Below are positions 1-4,513 of a DNA stretch of 10,618 nt, in pieces. The stretch is taken from contig CAUHFS010000061.1 in the NCBI GenBank assembly GCA_959605475.1, positions 1 through 10,618 on the forward strand, in the 5' to 3' direction. The first letter of the stretch is position 1, and each line of letters starts with the position of its first letter. Both the position numbers and the translations under genes were made by a program. This DNA comes from an uncultured Collinsella sp. Lineage in GTDB: Bacteria > Actinomycetota > Coriobacteriia > Coriobacteriales > Coriobacteriaceae. Below the pieces are notes generated by a model. The model did not search any database. It was not told where the DNA came from and worked only from the letters and a program-made list of their open reading frames with translations.

Positions 1-62
1 GGCCAGCCCGTGGGAGGCCAGGGCGCCGCTGACCGGTGGACGGCACCGAGCCGTCATCGAAC
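1..62. other. Left-edge segment, end of an unidentified upstream transcript
   Basis: This stretch ends in the strong terminator that starts at 69, so it is probably the 3' end of a gene or RNA lying outside the window. In forward frame 3 a stop (TGA, 30-32) would end a ten-codon tail rich in Arg, Gly and Pro. Its codons (CCA, AGG, GGG) are unlike those favoured elsewhere here, so I do not call a CDS. Frames 1 and 2 stay open through the terminator, which argues against them. A small perfect hairpin, GACGGC-ACCGA-GCCGTC, occupies 39-55, and an alternative one, CGGTG/CACCG, lies at 34-48. A structured RNA is possible, but I recognise no family. Confidence 0.3.
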
Positions 63-68
63 TGAGAA

Positions 69-97
69 GGGGGAGGCCTCGCGGCCTCCCCCTTTTT
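69..97 (+). terminator. Rho-independent terminator of the upstream unit
   Basis: A perfect 10-bp GC-rich stem (GGGGGAGGCC 69-78, GGCCTCCCCC 83-92) with the loop TCGC is followed at once by TTTTT (93-97). On the minus strand only two T residues follow the stem, so it should act mainly on plus-strand transcripts. Confidence 0.93.
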
Positions 98-107
98 GTG
101 TTTAAGT

Positions 108-130
108 GGCATAAATGACACATTTACGCC
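108..130 (-). terminator. Hairpin downstream of the minus-strand tail-anchored gene
   Basis: GGCATAAATG (108-117) and CATTTACGCC (121-130) form an inverted repeat around a 3-nt loop. It has one A-C mismatch as plus-strand RNA but pairs fully (one G-U) as minus-strand RNA. That strand bias and its place about 35 bp past the stop at 165 suggest it ends the minus-strand transcript. No clear U tract follows, so the call is weak. Confidence 0.35.
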
Positions 131-164
131 AGACGATTTAATTCTTTTCGGTATTGAGCTTTTA

Positions 165-629
165 TTAAAAGAAAATAAATCGAATAACAAGGGCAACTGC
201 TATGGCCACAATGATCAAAAGTAGGATTGTCAGTCGATGCTGCTTGCGTCGTTTACTTGACGAAACGAAGATCGATTTTCCTTGTTTTGGCGTCTCGAGA
301 TAACGAGCCGAATGCGTTAAGGTTTGCTTTGGACGAGGACCTCTTTGTTGATGAGCGGCGGATGCTTTCAGTGGCCCATCACTAGCTGCGCTGTTTTTAG
401 ATAATGGTGCGTCTTTCAGATATACAGGGTCTCCCGAGGCGACGCCCATATGTTTACGTCCCGTTTGGGCATCCTCGAGCGTTTGATATCGATTTCTCGT
501 CACATACTCGGGCTCAGGGTCATTAATGGGCTCTTGCGAGATGTGGGGGCGATGGAACCGTGGCGGCTGCGTGGAAGTTTCTTCCCCCTGCGCCTGCATA
601 AACATTTTGTTCTGGTTCTGGTCGTCCAT
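165..629 (-). CDS. Hypothetical tail-anchored membrane protein, 154 aa
   Basis: I do not recognise this protein. Residues 1-125 are polar, low in hydrophobics and rich in Gln, Pro, Ser and charged residues, so probably disordered. A basic patch, KRRKQHR (126-132), precedes one hydrophobic segment (about 133-149), and the chain ends five residues later in RFIFF. By the positive-inside rule the long N-terminal part should be cytoplasmic and the C-terminus anchored in the membrane. There is no signal peptide and no cysteine. The start is supported by AAAGGG four bases before the ATG. Base composition is visibly less GC-rich than the housekeeping genes around it. It diverges from hsp20 across a repeat-rich region, so a stress-linked role is conceivable, but this is inference. 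Its reality rests on the Shine-Dalgarno site, the basic patch plus TM layout and the promoter-like site upstream. Confidence 0.75.
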   Translation of the reverse strand: MDDQNQNKMFMQAQGEETSTQPPRFHRPHISQEPINDPEPEYVTRNRYQTLEDAQTGRKHMGVASGDPVYLKDAPLSKNSAASDGPLKASAAHQQRGPRPKQTLTHSARYLETPKQGKSIFVSSSKRRKQHRLTILLLIIVAIAVALVIRFIFF

Positions 630-668
630 GATGCCCTTTAGCTCGTTACCAATAACGTGTACGCGCTC

Positions 669-674
669 ATTGTA
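669..674 (-). promoter_or_regulatory. Putative -10 box for the tail-anchored protein gene
   Basis: On the minus strand this reads TACAAT, one base from the TATAAT consensus, 39 bp before the ATG at 629. The same hexamer lies upstream of four other genes in the window. No good -35 hexamer is visible at 16-18 bp. One copy of the CTTGTTATTT repeat (680-689) would lie inside the spacer. Confidence 0.45.
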
Positions 675-679
675 AGCCC

Positions 680-714
680 CTTGTTATTTGTAGCTGCGAA
701 CATACTTGTTATTT
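680..714. repeat. Two exact 10-bp direct repeats in the divergent control region
   Basis: CTTGTTATTT occurs exactly at 680-689 and again at 705-714, a 25-bp period. A partial inverted copy of the core (GTTATT on the minus strand) lies at 651-656. Placement around the putative minus-strand promoter suggests paired sites for a regulator. This is inference, because the flanks are AT-rich and chance repeats are more likely there. Confidence 0.4.
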
Positions 715-721
715 AGGCTCT

Positions 722-734
722 GGTTCAAAGAACC
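722..734. promoter_or_regulatory. Perfect 13-bp palindrome, operator candidate
   Basis: GGTTC-AAA-GAACC is a perfect inverted repeat with 5-bp arms, midway between the divergent tail-anchored gene and hsp20. It does not match CIRCE (TTAGCACTC-N9-GAGTGCTAA) or the HspR HAIR element (CTTGAGT-N7-ACTCAAG). The bound factor, if any, is unknown. Confidence 0.35.
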
Positions 735-775
735 TTAACCTTATTAAAACCTGAGTCACACACACTTAGATATGC

Positions 776-842
776 TTATAGTACTGGACTCAAAAAACTT
801 TATAGTCGATGTATATATAAACACTGTGTGGGCATATATAAG
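776..842 (+). promoter_or_regulatory. AT-rich presumed promoter region of hsp20
   Basis: TTATAGT occurs at 776-782 and 800-806, and ATATATAA at 813-820 and 834-841 (21 bp, about two helical turns, apart). TATAAA (816-821) and TATAAG (837-842) are each one base from a -10 consensus, but none has a recognisable -35 hexamer at 16-18 bp, so the exact start of transcription is unresolved. Slightly upstream, TGAGTC (752-757) and GACTCA (787-792) form an inverted pair that resembles HAIR half-sites but has a 29-bp gap instead of 7. Transcription from here gives a 5' leader of about 60-80 nt. Confidence 0.4.
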
Positions 843-885
843 AGCGTCAAAAGAAGTCCCAGTCACCTAGAAGATGGCTCGGCAG

Positions 886-897
886 TCCTAAAAGGAG
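886..897 (+). promoter_or_regulatory. hsp20 ribosome binding site with possible masking hairpin
   Basis: The Shine-Dalgarno AAAGGAG (891-897) is strong. TCCT at 886-889 can pair with AGGA at 893-896 across the loop AAA. Such weak stems over the ribosome site are typical of heat-sensitive RNA thermometers in small heat-shock genes. Four pairs is marginal, so this is only suggestive. Confidence 0.3.
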
Positions 898-905
898 TGG
901 TAAAC

Positions 906-1337
906 ATGGCAAGCATGGTTCCTTATCGTTCGGTTTTTGGCGTTCGTCCTTCTGCTAGCTCGCTGTTCGATCTGTTTGATGATATGACCGACCTTGCAAA
1001 CAACTCGATTGCTTCCAAGGCGTTTCCCGTTGACGTTGAGGATAAGGGCGACGGCTATGAGGTCAAGGCCTATCTGACCGGTGTCGCCAAGGACGATATC
1101 GATGTCGAGCTCAATGAGGGCCGTCTGTCCATTAGCGTGAATGTCGAGGAAGACGAGGAGAACGAGGGCAAGAACTTCCTGCAGAAGGAGTTCAGCTCGT
1201 ACAGCGCGACGCGTGGCGTGTATCTAAAGGACGCTTCGAGCGAGGGCCTCTCGGCTAAGTACGCTGACGGCATCCTGACCGTTACGGTTCCCAAGATCGT
1301 CGAGAAGAAGAACGTTACGAAGATCTCCATCGACTAA
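906..1337 (+). CDS. hsp20: Small heat-shock protein, Hsp20/alpha-crystallin family, 143 aa
   Basis: Hsp20 proteins are ATP-independent holdases that form oligomers, bind unfolding proteins in the cytoplasm and hand them to DnaK or ClpB. The alpha-crystallin domain spans about residues 40-130. It opens with FPVDVEDKGDGYEVKAYLTG and closes with the family's A-x-x-x-x-G-x-L signature, here AKYADGILTVTVPK (117-130, G122, L124). The tail carries an I-x-I motif (I140-S-I142) that normally docks neighbouring subunits. Length is typical. The start at 906 is chosen because AAAGGAGTGG (891-900) precedes it at proper spacing. A longer reading from GTG at 828 would add 26 residues, but it lacks a ribosome site and a conserved sequence. 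The gene is transcribed alone, bounded by the divergent gene and the terminator at 1364. Confidence 0.97.
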   Translation: MASMVPYRSVFGVRPSASSLFDLFDDMTDLANNSIASKAFPVDVEDKGDGYEVKAYLTGVAKDDIDVELNEGRLSISVNVEEDEENEGKNFLQKEFSSYSATRGVYLKDASSEGLSAKYADGILTVTVPKIVEKKNVTKISID

Positions 1338-1363
1338 CTTCGTTGGTGTTCTGCGCTATTAAA

Positions 1364-1411
1364 AGACAGCAAAAGGGGCTGGGAAGCGATTCTCGGCCCC
1401 TTTTGCTGTCT
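1364..1411. terminator. Convergent bidirectional terminator between hsp20 and the yycJ-like gene
   Basis: A perfect 16-bp inverted repeat (AGACAGCAAAAGGGGC 1364-1379; its complement 1396-1411) continues inward for about five further pairs, including G-T wobbles, to the loop AGCGAT (1385-1390). A GC core is flanked by AAAA on one side and TTTT on the other, so each strand reads a GC hairpin followed by four U. It lies 26 bp after the hsp20 stop and 8 bp from the stop of the minus-strand gene. Confidence 0.92.
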
Positions 1412-1419
1412 AGGACAGT

Positions 1420-2229
1420 CTATTGAATGGTTGCCGGCTGATACTGACTCGCAGGGCGTATCGAGAGTTTTCGCGATCCTTGGAGAAGGGTTGCGGAGCT
1501 GCCGACCTCGTCATCCAGGGTTGCGGCCAGAGCTTTGGCATAGCTTTTGACGGTAAGGCTCGGACGATTGTTATCTTGGCTGATATGCATGGCAATGAGC
1601 TGTTCGGTGCGATCGGTAACAAGTTCGCGCGCGGCTTCGGCGGCTTGGCTGTTGGAGAGGTGTCCCCTTGCAGACAGGATGCGCTCCTGAAGAAAGCGGG
1701 GATATTCTCCCTCGCGCAGCATGGTCACATCGTGGTTGCTTTCGAGCGCGAGGACTCGACAATCTTTGAGGGTGTTCATGGCTTGGCTCGATAGCTCTCC
1801 GGTGTCGGTGGCAAAGCCGATGGAATCATCGAGAGCGTCGAATCGATAACCGACTGGATTGATGACATCGTGTGATGTTGAGTAGGTTTGCACGTGGATG
1901 CCGGCAATGGACAGGGTGTCGCCGGGATCGAATTCCTCGACAGGCAGATGAGAAAGATTTTCTTTGTTCGAAAGAGTGCCCCTGCTGGCAAAGAGGGGGC
2001 CGTGCCAGTGCTTGCACCAGACATCGAGGCCCTTGATGTGATCGCTATGCTCATGAGTAATGAGAAGAGCCGAGACGTTGTCTGTCGAGAGCCCCAGTTC
2101 TGCCATGCGCTTTAATGTCTCGCGGCGAGACAGTCCGTCATCGACCATAATGAGCCCCTGCGGGCCCTCGATGAGTGCGCAGTTGCCTTTAGAGCCACTG
2201 CCGAGGATATGAAGGTGCAGACGAGACAT
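1420..2229 (-). CDS. yycJ: YycJ/WalJ-family metallo-beta-lactamase-fold hydrolase, 269 aa
   Basis: The protein opens with the MBL-fold strand and loop ILGSGSKGN (8-16). It has the metal motif THEHSDH (58-64, ligands H59, H61, D63, H64), then STSHD (117-121, H120), ATDTGE (140-145, D142), ESNHD (163-167), GHLSN (189-193) and MHISQDNN (214-221). These blocks follow the order of Bacillus YycJ (WalJ/VicX), including the ESNHDVTMLREGEYP stretch, and the length fits. YycJ has been described as a 5'-3' exonuclease linked to mismatch repair. In Firmicutes it usually sits with the walRK two-component genes, which are absent here. The ribosome site is weak (GGA about eight bases before ATG). It diverges from tilS across 48 bp. 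The family is certain; the nuclease role is carried over from homologs. Confidence 0.9.
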   Translation of the reverse strand: MSRLHLHILGSGSKGNCALIEGPQGLIMVDDGLSRRETLKRMAELGLSTDNVSALLITHEHSDHIKGLDVWCKHWHGPLFASRGTLSNKENLSHLPVEEFDPGDTLSIAGIHVQTYSTSHDVINPVGYRFDALDDSIGFATDTGELSSQAMNTLKDCRVLALESNHDVTMLREGEYPRFLQERILSARGHLSNSQAAEAARELVTDRTEQLIAMHISQDNNRPSLTVKSYAKALAATLDDEVGSSATLLQGSRKLSIRPASQYQPATIQ

Positions 2230-2243
2230 AAGATTCCAAAGGA

Positions 2244-2249
2244 TACAAT
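2244..2249 (+). promoter_or_regulatory. Putative -10 box for tilS
   Basis: TACAAT lies 28 bp before the tilS ATG in a 48-bp divergent gap. No clear -35 hexamer is visible at 16-18 bp upstream, a stretch that already lies in the start of the yycJ-like gene. The strong Shine-Dalgarno GAGGAGGA (2265-2272) lies between it and the ATG and fixes the tilS start. Confidence 0.45.
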
Positions 2250-2277
2250 GGGTGCGGACGAATAGAGGAGGAAGCGA

Positions 2278-3816
2278 ATGCCAACGGTATCACAGCATTA
2301 CGGACACCATGCCGTGCCCGGGGCAGTCGATGAGACCCGAACGAGGCAGCAGGCTGCTCCTGTCGTGCTCATGGTATCAGGCGGCGCGGACTCGACGGCA
2401 CTGCTTCTTATGGCGTGCACATCAAAGCTGGATATCCAAGACGGACGCGGTGTTGCCCCCATTGCTCGCGAGCGCCTGCATGTGCTGCATGTAAACCATC
2501 ATCTGCGCGGCAAGGCGTCCGATGGCGACGAGGCCTTTGTGCGTGAGCTCTGCGCGAAATATGGTTTACCGCTGTGCGTGGAGCACGCTTATTTTGATGG
2601 GGAGTCGGGCAATATTGAGGCCGCGGCCCGCGAGGTACGCTATGCCGCGGCGCGGAGGTATGTTCGCGAGCTCTGTGCCCAGACGGGGGCACCGCGAACG
2701 GCGGCTCGTATCTGCACCGCGCACACGTCTTCGGATCGCGCGGAAACGTTTTTGATGAACGCGATTAAGGGTTCGGGGCCCGCTGGCCTATCGAGCATTC
2801 CTCGCCGGAGGAATATCGTGGTGCGTCCCTTGCTCGACCTAACTCATGGCGAGCTCGTGGGCTATCTACAGGTACATGGTCAGCCGTGGCGTGAAGACGA
2901 GAGCAATGAGGATATCTCGTATCTGCGAAACTACGTGCGCCATCGAGTGATGCCGGTGGTGGCGCAGCGCAACGCGAGCGTCTGCAAGACGATTGGCGCC
3001 GCCTGCGAGATCCTAGGCGATGAGGACGCGTTTTTGTCTCAGCTTTCGGCACAGGCGTTTCGAAGCTGCCTGCGTAAGGAGGCGGCGGGCGCGCTGGTGC
3101 TCGATGCCAGGCGCCTTGCTGCGGCCGAGGTGGTAATCGCGCGGCGCATCGTGCGACTGGCGATTAAGCGCATCGATCCGGACGCACGTCCAGAGATGCG
3201 ACATGTGGAGCGAGTCCTTTCCTGCGTTGCCGAGGGTGCCGGCTCGGTCACGCTTCCGGCGGGGATTGACGCACGCGTTGAGTTTGGCATGCTGGCATTT
3301 AAGGCGCCGGCGGCTCGCGAGGGCCTGGCCGCGGACTGGGTTACCGTACCCGGTCGTTTGCCGTTGGGCGGGGGACGTATGCTGGTCACAGAACCGATGG
3401 CCGTTGAGCCGGGATGCGATATCGTGCGCCGCGCCCGCGAGCTTGCGGCTACCGGGGAAGTGACGGCTTTGGTAGACGCGGCTGCCCTGGGTTTTGCCGA
3501 CAGCGATAGTGAGCGGATCCTGGCGGGCTCGCGTGGCGAGATCCCTGCCGAGGCGCGATTGGCGCGCCTGTGGGTGGACGGTCCCGCACCGGGAGACGTG
3601 ATGTGCCCGTTAGGGATGAGTGGCCGAAGCAAGAAAGTATCCGACTTGCTAGGCGAGGCTCGCATTCCCGTTTCCGAGCGCGCCGGCGTGCCCATGGTGA
3701 GGACGGCGCCGGGGGGTGCCGTGGTGTGGGTCGCCGGAGTTCGCGCGGACGAGCGTTTTAAGTGCACGGCCGCAACGCGCGTGGCATATCTGCTCCGCGT
3801 GGTCGATGCGGAATAG
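2278..3816 (+). CDS. tilS: tRNA(Ile)-lysidine synthetase TilS, 512 aa
   Basis: TilS uses ATP to attach lysine to C34 of tRNA-Ile2 (CAU anticodon), changing both its codon reading (AUA) and charging identity; it is normally essential. The N-type ATP pyrophosphatase domain carries the PP-loop SGGADS (34-39), HVNHHLRG (71-78), GSGPAGL (165-171), RPLL (183-186) and WREDESN (204-210). The usual AHHxDDxAET block is AHTSSDRAET (148-157), so the second His and the first Asp are replaced. The C-terminal substrate domain is present from about residue 436 (GDVMCPLGM, KKVSDLL, IPVSER, VWVAGVRADERFK). The 32 residues before the PP-loop are longer than in E. coli, but GAGGAGGA six bases before the ATG supports this start. 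It heads the conserved tilS-hpt-ftsH group. Confidence 0.96.
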   Translation: MPTVSQHYGHHAVPGAVDETRTRQQAAPVVLMVSGGADSTALLLMACTSKLDIQDGRGVAPIARERLHVLHVNHHLRGKASDGDEAFVRELCAKYGLPLCVEHAYFDGESGNIEAAAREVRYAAARRYVRELCAQTGAPRTAARICTAHTSSDRAETFLMNAIKGSGPAGLSSIPRRRNIVVRPLLDLTHGELVGYLQVHGQPWREDESNEDISYLRNYVRHRVMPVVAQRNASVCKTIGAACEILGDEDAFLSQLSAQAFRSCLRKEAAGALVLDARRLAAAEVVIARRIVRLAIKRIDPDARPEMRHVERVLSCVAEGAGSVTLPAGIDARVEFGMLAFKAPAAREGLAADWVTVPGRLPLGGGRMLVTEPMAVEPGCDIVRRARELAATGEVTALVDAAALGFADSDSERILAGSRGEIPAEARLARLWVDGPAPGDVMCPLGMSGRSKKVSDLLGEARIPVSERAGVPMVRTAPGGAVVWVAGVRADERFKCTAATRVAYLLRVVDAE

Positions 3817-3835
3817 CGTCCCACGCCTGCTATTC
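3811..3835 (+). other. Inverted repeat overlapping the tilS stop
   Basis: GAATAG (3811-3816, including the stop TAG) and CTATTC (3830-3835) form 6-bp arms, with an internal GCGT-CCC-ACGC hairpin (3816-3826). No T tract follows, so it is not a standard terminator. It may protect the tilS 3' end or be chance. Confidence 0.25.
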
Positions 3836-3867
3836 TGTGCGACGTTGACGGTATTCCCGCGCTGATG

Positions 3868-3898
3868 GCGCACGGGCTGGTAAATTTACCCCGTGCGC
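3868..3898. promoter_or_regulatory. Nested palindrome upstream of hpt, operator candidate
   Basis: GCGCACGGG (3868-3876) and CCCGTGCGC (3890-3898) are perfect 9-bp inverted arms. Between and overlapping them is a second perfect 12-bp palindrome, GGTAAATTTACC (3879-3890). The pair ends one base before the extended -10 candidate at 3899, so a bound protein would cover the -35 region of the hpt-ftsH promoter. No T tract follows, so a terminator for tilS is less likely. Confidence 0.45.
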
Positions 3899-3907
3899 TG
3901 CTAGAAT
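3899..3907 (+). promoter_or_regulatory. Putative extended -10 promoter of hpt-ftsH
   Basis: TGCTAGAAT matches the extended -10 form TGnTATAAT with one mismatch. It lies 56 bp before the hpt ATG in the 147-bp gap after tilS. No good -35 is seen, as is tolerated by extended -10 promoters. A weaker TGCTATTCT lies at 3828-3836. Confidence 0.5.
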
Positions 3908-3963
3908 GTGTAGTTCGCGTCCATACGGCGGTGTGTGGGCGATAAGCACAAGAAAGGGTTGTC

Positions 3964-4512
3964 ATGGCTTCTCAACATCCGGATATCGAGAAGGTTCTGT
4001 TCACGCAGGAGGATATCGACGGTATCGTCTCTCGCCTAGGCGAGCAGATTACTCGCGACTACGCGGGTAAGGATCTGGTGCTGATTGCGGTCCTGCGCGG
4101 CGCCGTGGTCTTTATGGGCGACCTGATGCGTAAGATCGAGCTGCCGACCAACATCGATTTCATGGCTGTTTCGAGCTACGGCGACGGTGTGAAGTCCTCG
4201 GGTATCGTGCGTATCATTAAGGACCTGGATATCGACATCCGCGGTCGCGACGTGCTGATCGTCGAGGACATTCTGGACTCGGGCCTGACGCTCAAGTATC
4301 TGATGAAGAACCTCGAGAGCCGCAAGCCCGCTTCTCTGGAGGTCGCCGCCTTCCTGTGGAAGGACGTTGAGGACCGCGTCTCGGCCATCACGCCCAAGTA
4401 TGTTGGAACCCATTGCCCCGATGCCTTTGTGGTGGGCTACGGCCTCGACTATGCCGAGCGCTATCGCAACCTTCCGTATCTGGGCATTTTGAAACCGGAG
4501 GTTTATTCGTAA
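3964..4512 (+). CDS. hpt: Hypoxanthine (guanine) phosphoribosyltransferase, 182 aa
   Basis: Hpt transfers ribose-5-phosphate from PRPP to hypoxanthine or guanine, giving IMP or GMP in purine salvage in the cytoplasm. The PRPP-binding loop is VLIVEDILDSGLTL (97-110), with the acidic pair E101-D102. LRGA (44-47) matches the pyrophosphate loop and SSYGDG (70-75) the flexible loop. The C-terminal FVVGYGLDYAERYRNLPYLG (155-174) is a near-invariant bacterial Hpt block. Length is standard. The start is set by AAAGGG (3953-3958), five bases before the ATG. The stop is one base from the ftsH start, so the two are co-transcribed. The same order occurs in Bacillus and many other Gram-positive bacteria. 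Xanthine specificity cannot be excluded from sequence, but the family match favours Hpt. Confidence 0.97.
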   Translation: MASQHPDIEKVLFTQEDIDGIVSRLGEQITRDYAGKDLVLIAVLRGAVVFMGDLMRKIELPTNIDFMAVSSYGDGVKSSGIVRIIKDLDIDIRGRDVLIVEDILDSGLTLKYLMKNLESRKPASLEVAAFLWKDVEDRVSAITPKYVGTHCPDAFVVGYGLDYAERYRNLPYLGILKPEVYS

Positions 4513-4513
4513 G

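Noticed and set aside
1..62. tRNA, tmRNA, SRP RNA or RNase P RNA end before the first terminator
   Set aside because: No T-arm GTTCGA context, CCA end or other recognisable conserved block could be found; only small hairpins are visible.
450..641. A plus-strand 63-codon frame antisense to the tail-anchored gene
   Set aside because: It has no ribosome site, and the minus-strand frame has both a Shine-Dalgarno site and a coherent TM layout.
751..793. HspR HAIR or HrcA CIRCE operator upstream of hsp20
   Set aside because: TGAGTC and GACTCA half-sites are 29 bp apart instead of 7 and imperfect, and no TTAGCACTC-type element is present.
828..905. An N-terminal extension of Hsp20 from GTG at 828
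   Set aside because: There is no Shine-Dalgarno site, the region is promoter-like AT-rich DNA, and AAAGGAG precedes the ATG at 906.
3039..3965. A 308-codon open frame antisense to tilS
   Set aside because: Composition is Ser/Arg/Ala/Thr-rich as expected for a shadow frame, with no motif; tilS on the plus strand has full-length family motifs.
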